This document shows positions 7,546-15,494 of a DNA stretch of 21,660 nucleotides, one piece after another. The notes below the pieces were generated by a model. It was given only the letters and a program-made list of their open reading frames with translations. It was not told where the DNA came from and ran no database searches. The DNA is from CAYRJA01 sp964424455 (GTDB taxonomy: Bacteria; Bacteroidota; Bacteroidia; Chitinophagales; UBA10324), in contig CAYRJA010000048.1 of the NCBI GenBank assembly GCA_964424455.1, positions 1-21,660 on the forward strand. The letters are read 5' to 3'. The translations under genes were made by a program, and so were the position numbers. Numbering within the stretch: the stretch's first letter is position 1; each line of letters starts with the position of its first letter.

Positions 7546-10500
7546 TTATCTCATCTTCGTCATCTTCTTCGTGTCAATGGTTTGCCCGTCAGCTACGAGT
7601 GAATAAAGGTAAATGCCGCTGCTCAGGTTAGAAGCATATACGGTTAACGCTCCTTCGCCTTTTGAAGTGATGGTTACGGTCTTTAACACACTGCCTGTAA
7701 CCGTGTAAAAAATAATTTTTGCCTCTGTTACACTTTCGGGAATAGTGAAAGTAATGGTGGTTTGCTCGGCAAATGGATTGGGGCTGTTCTGATCAAGGAG
7801 GATGGCGTTCGATAATTCAACGGCGCTGCTGTTTCGTTTCAATATCGGTGTAGCAGCAGGGTTTGAATTATTCCCTAATCCATCATTGTGGCAGCAGTCC
7901 TGCAATTCCTTTAACTGTGTTTGTATTGCATTAAGCTGCTTCTGCAATTCACCCACCTGCTGTTGCAGTTCGTTTTTCACTTGCTCTTCTGCTTTCCGGG
8001 CTGAATCCAAATCTTTCATGCCTGCAATCAGAATGGGGACAAAGCCGGTATAGTTAAGCGCTTTATATTCTACCGGCTCTGAAACAAGTTTACCTTTTGC
8101 ATTCAGTTGAGGGGCTGTATAAGTTTTCTTTACAAGACCCGGCAATACTTTTTCTACATCTCCGGATATAAGTCCGTATTGTTTCCCATCAGGAAAAGAT
8201 AAACCCTTGTGATTTTGTCTGAAAGTATAAGTCTCCGGATTTAACTGATTGATAATATCCAATGCAGCATTCTTTTTCATTGGTTGTATATCCTGCTTGA
8301 ACAGGGCATCCGAAACCTGGTAATAATCACCCGTAGTTGTAACATCACCCATAAAATATCCGGCGTACGATAAAGTATCTTCTCCGTCGCTGTAACCCAG
8401 TATGCCTATTCTTCCCTTTCCGTAAACACCTACGCTGTTGTATAGTCCCATAATTGCGTACTCAATCAAGGTGGGGTCGCCATATACGCCTATGTTTATT
8501 AAATCTCCATTATCTGCATTGCCCATTAAACCAATATTAATGGTACCGTCTCCCATAGATTCGCCCCTGCCGCCAATATTCCAGTAACCATTCTCCGCAG
8601 AAAACTCTCCACCTACATTCACACTCGGACCTGTAACATCGCTTTTGGCATACAAGCCGGTAATTCCGGGCGAATGAATATCTAATGGCGCAACTTCATA
8701 AACACTTTCGCCGGTGTTTATAAACCTGCCCGCATACTGGTTAGTGTAATCAAAACCGGTACCGGATGAGTTCACATTCAGCACATCGAGCTTGGCAGCA
8801 AGCGCGCTGTCTGTAGGATAGCCAATGCCTATATTGGCAAGCGCATTTTGCATAGTGGTTTGACCTGAAAAATAAATATCTTGTTCGTTGCCATCGCCAT
8901 TCACCATCGGGATTTCGGTGGTGTGTAACAGCGGGGAGCCGCCCCACTGCAACTGACCTGTTACAGTATTAGGAGAAAGTCCGTTATCTAATTTGAGTGG
9001 AAGAGAGGCTTGAATGGAGTCGAGTTGCTTGACTCCGCTGACGAGGATGGGAATAAGACCGATATAGTTAAGTGATAGATAATTAACCGAATCTGAAACT
9101 ATAGCCCCCGTAGAGTCTGAGAATGATGGGAATGTAGTTTGTTTTATCAATCCCGGTAACACTTGGTTTACATCTTGGGCTATTAAACCGTATTGGTTAC
9201 CTTTCGGCAAAGCCATTTGAGGGAAACCAATGGTATCAAAGTTGTATGTTCTTGGATTCAAACCTCTGAGTAATTTTAAAGCCGAATCACCGGAAAAAAT
9301 TTGAATATTTTGTTTTAAAGTGGAGTCAGAAGTTTGAAATAGACCGGCAGTAGTAGTTCCAAGATTACCATTAAAATATCCAGCCCAATAGTTTTCAGAT
9401 GGGTTATCGAAATTGCCTGCATTACCATAAATTGCAAATTTATTTTCATTGTTTGAAGATACACCTATAATAGTTGCATATGTTCCTATATCAACTCGTT
9501 GAGGATATAATCCACCAAGACTTCCTGAACTAAAAAAACCACCTATTTTTGATATGGTTGTGCCACTGTATCCCAAACCAATAAATAGTCCCCCTATATT
9601 AATTTTTGAGCTCCCAAGAGCTAACCCTTGAACTCCTATACTTAAATCTGAATTTTCAGCCCGTCCATAAATCCCAATATTAGATCCTTGATAATTTGTT
9701 CCTTTAGCACAACCAAATACACCATAAGAACTCCAACCTGCAGGATGTGAATTATTTTCACCATAAATCGCTGCATTTTCTTTATCTCCATTATAAAGCA
9801 AAGCACTTATTGCGTGGGCATTAGTTGTTGGAATAGAAGGATGATATAAAATATCCAATAAGTTAGAGCTTATTGGAGTATTAGTACCAATACCGACAGA
9901 GATTCCATTGTCATATATCTGACTCCGACAGAAAGTAGAAGTATTAGGATAAAATTTTGTTACATAGTTCAGTGCAGCATCAGAACAAGTTGTTATCCCA
10001 CCCAACGAACCAAGCGTACGGTATTTAATTCTTCCGTCGCTGCTCTCGTCCCACACTAATACTTTATCAAGCGTTGTGTCCTGTGTTACAGTCCGCAGGT
10101 TTTGCTGACCGTTGACATCCAAAGCTAAATATTGATTATTTACTATTGGTCCCGGTGTGCCGCCCGAATAATAATCAGGCAGAGTACCCATGCAAATACC
10201 TACCACGCCATAATCCGCATTGGTTAAATGCGGATCGCTGTTCAGGTTTTTGAAAGGTCTGATAAGCAAATTTCCACCTGCTGTAGTTTTAAAATCGGTA
10301 AATGTCAACCTGTTTAGGGCTGCCCAGGGTTCGTAGGTTAATCTCAATTGGGCATCAGTTGAATCAAATATATCCAAACGCTTTTTTGGCTCCACGGTAA
10401 AGAAATCGCCTATGCCTACCTTACCATTTCCCAAAATTGTCACACGAATGGTGTCGTGGGTAAAAAAATTCAACGGCTGATTCAACTGTTGCCTTACCTC

Positions 10501-11100
10501 TGCATTACGGAAAGAATCAATACCTATTTTAAAGCCGGTATTAGTATTTGAATAGCCATTGCTAAACAAGGCATAAGAAGGTAAAGTTGGACCTAACAAA
10601 GCACTCCATCTGTGAATGTGCAACTTTTCCTGTGGACCTGTAACACCAAGATTTGCACCTGCACCGATGCCGACATTGCCATTGGTTTGGTTTAAGATGG
10701 TGTTGGGAGCGCTGTTGCCGCTTTGGATAAATAAGTCGCCGGTGGCAGTTATAAAATTGTTTCCACCAAAAGTATTTCCAACAGGTGGCAAGCTTCCTAT
10801 TGTTATTGAACTATCTCCAATGTGAATAGCTCTTGTTCTGATACTATCCACTAAGAGATTTCCGTTAGGAATTTGTAGATTAGAATTAATTTGAACATTT
10901 CCATTCGTTACACTTAATTTCATAACTGTAGAATCGCATAACCTAAATAAAATGTCACTGACATTGGTTTCCTCTCCTTCAATAACACATGTGTTTTTGA
11001 TGGTATCGGCTGTTACAGCCACTTGCGATTTTGCTGTATTGTAAGCAAGAACAAGCAATAGTGCAACTATCACCTTTCCAATTGTTTGATTTGGTTTCAT
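7546..11100 (-). CDS. Full-length tail-fibre-like surface protein, two S74 domains, T9SS sorting signal
   Basis: The 1184-residue product starts with a signal peptide (MKPNQTIGKVIVALLLVLAY, ending near KSQ). Residues 30-250 are the conserved fibre N-terminus shared with the upstream fragments, ending in GDFFTVEPKKRLDIFDSTDA. Glycine-rich repeats of the phage-fibre type follow. Two intramolecular chaperone (peptidase S74) domains are visible: the first begins SDSTLK (S591, K596), the second SDALFK (S930, K935). Both keep the Ser/Lys pair spaced by five that self-cleaves in this family. A coiled coil lies at about 1035-1068, and a T9SS type A sorting domain at about 1100-1184 (QNSPNPF, SSGIYLYSLVADGQ). 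It is probably exported through the outer membrane as a trimeric surface fibre. It lies 11 bases downstream of a T9SS protein gene in the same direction. It is the only complete fibre gene in the array. Confidence 0.85.
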   Translation of the reverse strand: MKPNQTIGKVIVALLLVLAYNTAKSQVAVTADTIKNTCVIEGEETNVSDILFRLCDSTVMKLSVTNGNVQINSNLQIPNGNLLVDSIRTRAIHIGDSSITIGSLPPVGNTFGGNNFITATGDLFIQSGNSAPNTILNQTNGNVGIGAGANLGVTGPQEKLHIHRWSALLGPTLPSYALFSNGYSNTNTGFKIGIDSFRNAEVRQQLNQPLNFFTHDTIRVTILGNGKVGIGDFFTVEPKKRLDIFDSTDAQLRLTYEPWAALNRLTFTDFKTTAGGNLLIRPFKNLNSDPHLTNADYGVVGICMGTLPDYYSGGTPGPIVNNQYLALDVNGQQNLRTVTQDTTLDKVLVWDESSDGRIKYRTLGSLGGITTCSDAALNYVTKFYPNTSTFCRSQIYDNGISVGIGTNTPISSNLLDILYHPSIPTTNAHAISALLYNGDKENAAIYGENNSHPAGWSSYGVFGCAKGTNYQGSNIGIYGRAENSDLSIGVQGLALGSSKINIGGLFIGLGYSGTTISKIGGFFSSGSLGGLYPQRVDIGTYATIIGVSSNNENKFAIYGNAGNFDNPSENYWAGYFNGNLGTTTAGLFQTSDSTLKQNIQIFSGDSALKLLRGLNPRTYNFDTIGFPQMALPKGNQYGLIAQDVNQVLPGLIKQTTFPSFSDSTGAIVSDSVNYLSLNYIGLIPILVSGVKQLDSIQASLPLKLDNGLSPNTVTGQLQWGGSPLLHTTEIPMVNGDGNEQDIYFSGQTTMQNALANIGIGYPTDSALAAKLDVLNVNSSGTGFDYTNQYAGRFINTGESVYEVAPLDIHSPGITGLYAKSDVTGPSVNVGGEFSAENGYWNIGGRGESMGDGTINIGLMGNADNGDLINIGVYGDPTLIEYAIMGLYNSVGVYGKGRIGILGYSDGEDTLSYAGYFMGDVTTTGDYYQVSDALFKQDIQPMKKNAALDIINQLNPETYTFRQNHKGLSFPDGKQYGLISGDVEKVLPGLVKKTYTAPQLNAKGKLVSEPVEYKALNYTGFVPILIAGMKDLDSARKAEEQVKNELQQQVGELQKQLNAIQTQLKELQDCCHNDGLGNNSNPAATPILKRNSSAVELSNAILLDQNSPNPFAEQTTITFTIPESVTEAKIIFYTVTGSVLKTVTITSKGEGALTVYASNLSSGIYLYSLVADGQTIDTKKMTKMR

Positions 11101-11111
11101 GGTATTTTATT

Positions 11112-12047
11112 TTAATGAACGATGATTAATTTTTGTTGAATGATTGAATTATTAAATTGAACTTTTAAAAAGTAAATCCCACTTTGAATTTGAGAAACAT
11201 CTATCCAAGATTTCTCATAAGTAGTTCCTGATTGTATGATACTTCCCAAAATAGAATTCAATGAATACGAAACTATCGAACCTGAATTGATAAAAATTTT
11301 TTTATCAGCAGGGTTAGGTGAAATAGAAAACTGATTAATAGATGTTTTGTTTGTGTTATCAATGATAGTGTTACAACTTGCAGAATCTAATGAAATGTTA
11401 ATGTCATCTATAAAATAGTAAGACATACAAGTATTCCCGTTTAAGATTAATTTGTTTGTCATATTATCTGTAAAGAAGTTGCCGAGGATGATGTATTTAT
11501 AAGCGGAATCTGCAATAAATGAACCTGCAATAGTTATCCAGTTTTTAGTATCAGAGATTATCGAACTGGAAAAAAAAGTTGCATGGTTATTTAAAGCAAG
11601 AGGATATTTATAATTTATTTTGTTTACAGAAAGTAAAACTCCAATATTATTCGTAGCACATTTTGAATTATCTGCAAGATTTACTTTAAAACATCCATAA
11701 TATTTTTGCCCAATGCTTAATGGGCTATTTAATTCTGCACCAATAAATTCACGGGAATTTTTTCCAGCGTCTTCCGCATAAGAATATAATCCAGCGTATG
11801 CATTCCCTTTGAAAGCATTTTGGAAACCTCCTGCATTATTAGGGACACCTACAACTCCTGATGTGCAACAAGAATTATAATAATCAGGAGTCTCATAAAA
11901 CGAGTTCCATCCAATAGATTTATTGATTTCAGAGTAACTGTTTGGACAATTATCGTACTCCTCAAAACTTTCATTCGGTACTAGATTTTGTGCATTTAAA
12001 AACACAGGAGAAAGAGAAAGAAGTAGAAATAGAATTTCTTTTTTCAT
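11112..12047 (-). CDS. Secreted T9SS sorting-domain protein, array copy 1
   Basis: I start the gene at 12047, where MKKEILFLLLSLSPVFLNAQ forms a signal peptide; the frame extends to 12311 but that part is antisense to the regulator gene. The mature 311-residue protein opens with NLVPNESFEEYDNCPNS, the hallmark of a Bacteroidota family of jelly-roll (galactose-binding-like) domains, and has paired cysteines. It ends with a type A sorting domain (SISPNPADKKIFIN, QSGIYFLKVQFNN, QKLIIVH) that directs passage through the type IX secretion machinery. It is 11 bases upstream of the full-length fibre gene, so both are probably one transcript and may form a surface complex. A candidate promoter and palindrome lie in the gap to the divergent regulator. 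The sequence is identical to the copy at 15495-16430. Confidence 0.85.
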   Translation of the reverse strand: MKKEILFLLLSLSPVFLNAQNLVPNESFEEYDNCPNSYSEINKSIGWNSFYETPDYYNSCCTSGVVGVPNNAGGFQNAFKGNAYAGLYSYAEDAGKNSREFIGAELNSPLSIGQKYYGCFKVNLADNSKCATNNIGVLLSVNKINYKYPLALNNHATFFSSSIISDTKNWITIAGSFIADSAYKYIILGNFFTDNMTNKLILNGNTCMSYYFIDDINISLDSASCNTIIDNTNKTSINQFSISPNPADKKIFINSGSIVSYSLNSILGSIIQSGTTYEKSWIDVSQIQSGIYFLKVQFNNSIIQQKLIIVH

Positions 12048-12056
12048 AAAGTAGAA

Positions 12057-12085
12057 CAAATATAATAACATTTTACAAACATCAA
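12057..12085 (-). promoter_or_regulatory. Candidate promoter of T9SS protein copy 1
   Basis: On the minus strand TTG (12085-12083) is followed after 18 bases by TATATTTG (12064-12057), which fits the Bacteroidota consensus TTTG-N17-23-TAnnTTTG. The implied leader before the ATG at 12047 is very short. The TTG lies inside the palindrome at 12080-12099. An identical copy is at 16440-16468. Confidence 0.4.
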
Positions 12086-12099
12086 CTGATTTGTTGATG
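12080..12099. promoter_or_regulatory. Palindrome in regulator/T9SS gap, candidate XRE operator
   Basis: CATCAAC and GTTGATG (12080-12086 and 12093-12099) form a perfect inverted repeat with a six-base spacer, in the gap between the divergent regulator and T9SS protein genes. It overlaps the upstream box of the candidate promoter, as a repressor site would. An identical copy is at 16463-16482. Confidence 0.45.
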
Positions 12100-12146
12100 A
12101 TATAAATTTCACACCTCTTCATCTTTCCATTCGCTAAAGCAGAATA

Positions 12147-12365
12147 GTGCGGAAAGAAATTTTTCTTAAGAAACTGGGAAATCAGATTAAAAAAATCAGA
12201 CAGGAAAAAAATATGTCTCAGGCAGCTCTTGCTATGAAGTGTGACAAAGATCCTCAAAGCGTAGAGCGTGTTGAGAACGGTAAAACAAATCCGTCGGCTT
12301 ATTATCTTCATGAGATTGCTAACGCGTTAGATGTTCCGGTTAAGAAAATTTTTGAAATAGAATAA
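12147..12365 (+). CDS. XRE-family HTH transcriptional regulator, array copy 1
   Basis: This 72-residue protein is essentially one Cro/C1-type (XRE) helix-turn-helix domain: LGNQIKKIRQEKNMSQAALA (helices 1-2), then CDKDPQSVERVENGKTNPSA (recognition helix and turn), then LHEIANALDVPVKKIFEIE. It starts with GTG; there is an in-frame stop four codons upstream and no usable ATG. It is divergent from the T9SS protein gene at 11112-12047 across about 100 bases that contain a palindrome, which suggests local control of that operon. Its stop codon lies two bases from the end of a truncated fibre gene on the other strand. It is identical to the copy at 16530-16748. Confidence 0.85.
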   Translation: MRKEIFLKKLGNQIKKIRQEKNMSQAALAMKCDKDPQSVERVENGKTNPSAYYLHEIANALDVPVKKIFEIE

Positions 12366-12367
12366 AT

Positions 12368-13096
12368 CAATTGAGCATCAGTTGAATCAAATATATCCAA
12401 CCGCTTTTTCGGTTCGACAGTAAAAAAGTCCCCTATCCCCACATTACCGTTCGCTAAAACTGTAACACGCTGAGTATTGTTAGTAAAAAAATTAAGCGGA
12501 AGATTCCTTTCCTGCCTTATTTCTCCATTCAGCCCTACATCTATCCCCACCTTAAACCCGGTGGTAGGAAAAGTATATCCGTTTATTTCATTCGTAAACA
12601 AAGCATAAACCGGCTGATGCACTCCGCCTATATCATCCTGATGAATGTGGAGTTTTTGCTGCGGAAGCCAATTACCTATGCCCACTCCTGCTGTAACACC
12701 TGAATTGATAACAGTGCTGAAATTATTGTTTGTATTGCTTTGGATGCGTAAGGAGCCGTTCGTTGTATAAATATTATTTGACCCAGGAAGCGCTCCACTA
12801 GCGCCAATAAATATTGAACTATCACCTACATGTATTGCGCGAGCTCTAATACTATCTATGTGGATATAACCATTGGGTATCTCAAGGTTGGTATTAATTC
12901 TAACATTCCCATCGCTGACATTTAATTGCATTATAGTTGAATCGCATATCTTGAACAAGATATCGCTTGCATTTTCTTCTTCGCAAGTATTTTTGATAGT
13001 ATCAGCCGTAACAGATGTCTGTGACTTGCAGATACTAAAACTCGTAGCGAATAATAGTGTTACTATTATTGTTCTTAGTGTTTGGCTTGTTTTCAT
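12368..13096 (-). pseudogene. 5' fragment of fibre gene, array unit 2
   Basis: The fragment encodes a signal peptide (MKTSQTLRTIIVTLLFATSF, ending near KSQ) and about 243 residues homologous to the N-terminal 252 of the full-length fibre, including ADTIKNTCEEENASDILFKI, RARAIHVGDSSI and the block ending FDSTDAQL. Homology stops at that L; the frame then runs antisense into the regulator gene and ends at 12308. The S74 domains, coiled coil and sorting domain are all missing, so T9SS export as a fibre is not expected. It lies 11 bases downstream of its own T9SS protein gene. It could be a silent donor of an alternative N-terminus, a relic, or a short secreted protein. Confidence 0.75.
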
Positions 13097-13107
13097 AGTT
13101 ATAAATT

Positions 13108-14055
13108 TTAGTAATGAACGATTAATTGTTTTTGCTGAATAATCTTATTATTATATTGAATTCTTAAAAAATAAATTCCTGAAAGAACACGAGAAATATC
13201 TATTTCAGTATTATAATTAGTTTCTGAGTGCAATATTTCCTTTCCCAAGAGCGAAAAAAGCGAATAGGAATACACGAAAACGGAATTTGTATTTATATAG
13301 ATTTTTTGGTCCGCAGGATTTGGGTAAACATTGATATTGTCCTTAGAAGTATTATCAATTGACTTTGTATTTAATTCGCATCCTAAGGAATCTTCTGAAA
13401 CACAGATATTATCTATAAAATAATAAGCATTACATAAACTTCCGGAATAGATTACTTTATTTGTAAGAGCATCAGTAAAAAAATTTCCAACGATAATATA
13501 TTGGTAAGCAGAATCTGCAATAATATTTCCTGAAATGATTGTCCAACTTGTTTTATTATTAATTATAAAATGCGAATAAATCTTTGCATAATTGTGAATT
13601 GTAACAGAACTTGAATCTTGGTAAAGAACCATTGAAAATAATACACCTAAATTATCTGTTGAGCAATTTGATTCATCAGCTAAACTTGTCTTAATACTTA
13701 TAAAATATTTATGACCTATCTCAAGTTTATTGAGAAGTTTTGCTCCAATAAATTCTCGATAATTTTGTACTAATCCAAAAGAAGTAAAAAGTCCACAGTA
13801 GGCATTTCCGCTTGCAGCATCTTGGCTTCCAAAAGAATTCATTGGAATACCAACATCGCTTACTCCACAAGCATGAAAATAGTCTGGTGTTCCGCAAAAT
13901 GACTTCCATCCTGTAGCTTTATAAGTCTGTCCAATATCATTTGGACAGTCTGTATATTCCTCAAAACTTGGATTAGGGACTAAGTTCTGAGAATTACCAA
14001 TACTATGTAATCCTATGAGTAGCATTAGAATTTGTATTTTGATTATTGTTTTCAT
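13108..14055 (-). CDS. Secreted T9SS sorting-domain protein, array unit 2
   Basis: The 315-residue product starts at 14055 with a signal peptide (MKTIIKIQILMLLIGLHSIG, cleavage near SQ); six further codons upstream are open but unlikely to be used. The mature part begins NLVPNPSFEEYTDCPNDIG, followed by a jelly-roll-like domain with cysteines at spacings shared with its paralogues (GWKSFCGTPDYFHACGVSD, GNAYCGLF, SNCSTDNLGVLFS). The end is a type A sorting domain (NVYPNPADQKIYINTNS, LSGIYFLRIQYNNK, QKQLIVHY). It is paralogous to, but clearly diverged from, the proteins of units 1, 4 and 5. Eleven bases separate it from the fibre fragment downstream. Its exact ligand is unknown. Confidence 0.85.
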   Translation of the reverse strand: MKTIIKIQILMLLIGLHSIGNSQNLVPNPSFEEYTDCPNDIGQTYKATGWKSFCGTPDYFHACGVSDVGIPMNSFGSQDAASGNAYCGLFTSFGLVQNYREFIGAKLLNKLEIGHKYFISIKTSLADESNCSTDNLGVLFSMVLYQDSSSVTIHNYAKIYSHFIINNKTSWTIISGNIIADSAYQYIIVGNFFTDALTNKVIYSGSLCNAYYFIDNICVSEDSLGCELNTKSIDNTSKDNINVYPNPADQKIYINTNSVFVYSYSLFSLLGKEILHSETNYNTEIDISRVLSGIYFLRIQYNNKIIQQKQLIVHY

Positions 14056-14104
14056 AATAACCAAATTACTCATTTAATTAATAATTGCTTTGTAAAAATA
14101 ATGA

Positions 14105-14124
14105 AGTTGTATAAATAAGCAACT
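14105..14124. promoter_or_regulatory. Inverted repeat upstream of regulator 2
   Basis: AGTTG (14105-14109) and CAACT (14120-14124) are inverted repeats with ten bases between, in the gap between the divergent genes of unit 2. The GTTG/CAAC halves resemble those of the unit 1 palindrome. It is short enough to occur by chance. Confidence 0.25.
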
Positions 14125-14151
14125 CTTTTAAGAAAAAAATCTAAATTATTT

Positions 14152-14415
14152 GTGTTTGTGAGAAACCGCACAAACAAAATAAAAGATTGTTTTATTGTCA
14201 TAGGCGGTAATATTACTAAGTATAGAAAGCAAAAAGATATGACTTTAGAAGAACTTGGTTTTAGTATAGGTTTAGATAAATCTGCAATATTCCATATTGA
14301 AAAAGGTAAACCCATAACTGTTACTACTCTATTAAAAATTTCCGCTGTTTTAGAGATACACATTAGTTGCTTTTTTGAAAATATGCCAGAATTGAAAAAA
14401 GAAAATTTGTATTAA
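14152..14415 (+). CDS. XRE-family HTH transcriptional regulator, array unit 2
   Basis: The 87-residue protein holds an XRE helix-turn-helix domain: IGGNITKYRKQKDMTLEELG, then FSIGLDKSAIFHIEKGKPIT and LLKISAVLEIHISCFFE. It differs clearly from the regulators of the other units. The start is GTG at 14152, with a second GTG at 14158 as an alternative; no ATG fits. It is divergent from the T9SS protein gene of the same unit across about 96 bases and convergent with the fibre fragment of the next, whose homology resumes within about five bases of its stop codon. Confidence 0.8.
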   Translation: MFVRNRTNKIKDCFIVIGGNITKYRKQKDMTLEELGFSIGLDKSAIFHIEKGKPITVTTLLKISAVLEIHISCFFENMPELKKENLY

Positions 14416-15483
14416 TTTGAATTACTTTCATCCCCCACGAGAACACTTTTCGAGTGTGGTATCTTGTGTTACAGTCCGCAGGTTTTGCTGACCGTTGACA
14501 TCTAAAGCTAAATATTGATTATTTACTATTGGTCCCGGTGTGCCACCCGAATAATAATCAGGCAGAGTGCCCATGCAAATACCTACCACGCCATAATCCG
14601 CATTGGTTAAATGCGGATCGCTGTTCAGGTTTTTGAAAGGTCTGATAAGCAAATTTCCACCTGCTGTAGTTTTAAAATCGGTAAATGTCAACCTGTTTAG
14701 GGCTGCCCAGGGTTCGTAGGTTAATCTCAATTGGGCATCAGTTGAATCAAATATATCCAAACGCTTTTTTGGCTCCACGGTAAAGAAATCGCCTATGCCT
14801 ACCTTACCATTTCCCAAAATTGTCACACGAATGGTGTCGTGGGTAAAAAAATTCAACGGCTGATTCAACTGTTGCCTTACCTCTGCATTACGGAAAGAAT
14901 CAATACCTATTTTAAAGCCGGTATTAGTATTTGAATAGCCATTGCTAAACAAGGCATAAGAAGGTAAAGTTGGACCTAACAAAGCACTCCATCTGTGAAT
15001 GTGCAACTTTTCCTGTGGACCTGTAACACCAAGATTTGCACCTGCACCGATGCCGACATTGCCATTGGTTTGGTTTAAGATGGTGTTGGGAGCGCTGTTG
15101 CCGCTTTGGATAAATAAGTCGCCGGTGGCAGTTATAAAATTGTTTCCACCAAAAGTATTTCCAACAGGTGGCAAGCTTCCTATTGTTATTGAACTATCTC
15201 CAATGTGAATAGCTCTTGTTCTGATACTATCCACTAAGAGATTTCCGTTAGGAATTTGTAGATTAGAATTAATTTGAACATTTCCATTCGTTACACTTAA
15301 TTTCATAACTGTAGAATCGCATAACCTAAATAAAATGTCACTGACATTGGTTTCCTCTCCTTCAATAACACATGTGTTTTTGATGGTATCGGCTGTTACA
15401 GCCACTTGCGATTTTGCTGTATTGTAAGCAAGAACAAGCAATAGTGCAACTATCACCTTTCCAATTGTTTGATTTGGTTTCAT
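14416..15483 (-). pseudogene. 5' fragment of fibre gene, unit 3 (same N-terminus as full-length copy)
   Basis: Residues 1-344 equal those of the full-length fibre (from the signal peptide through LRTVTQDTTL). The last bases still resemble the full-length gene (DKVLVWDES region) but are frameshifted, so the frame ends at 14428 after EKCSRGG. Homology appears to reach almost to the stop codon of regulator 2 at 14415. This fragment is about 100 residues longer than those of units 2 and 4, so its break is at a different place (about residue 354 of the full protein). From 14465 rightwards it belongs to the 2.39-kb direct repeat. It has no S74 or sorting domain. Confidence 0.8.
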
Positions 15484-15494
15484 GGTATTTTATT

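Larger units (their letters stand above)
10082..12467. repeat. Large direct repeat, copy 1 (2.39 kb)
   Basis: This stretch reappears at 14465-16850, offset by exactly 4383 bases. It covers the first third of the full-length fibre gene, the T9SS protein, the regulator and the end of the next fibre fragment. By eye I see three differences only (10120 C/T, 10162 G/A, 10186 A/G), all within the first 105 bases; the encoded T9SS proteins and regulators are identical. Beyond both ends the two loci are still related but clearly diverged. Confidence 0.9.

Noticed and set aside
7802..8053. Plus-strand reading frames inside the fibre and metallopeptidase genes (for example 7802-8053, 10616-10825, 5777-6088)
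   Set aside because: They are shadows of strongly supported minus-strand genes, with unnatural Cys/Phe-rich composition and no domain features.
12048..12311. N-terminal extension of the T9SS protein frame (also at 16431-16694 and 18458-18622)
   Set aside because: The extension is antisense to the XRE regulator genes, and a good signal peptide begins at the internal ATG in each case.
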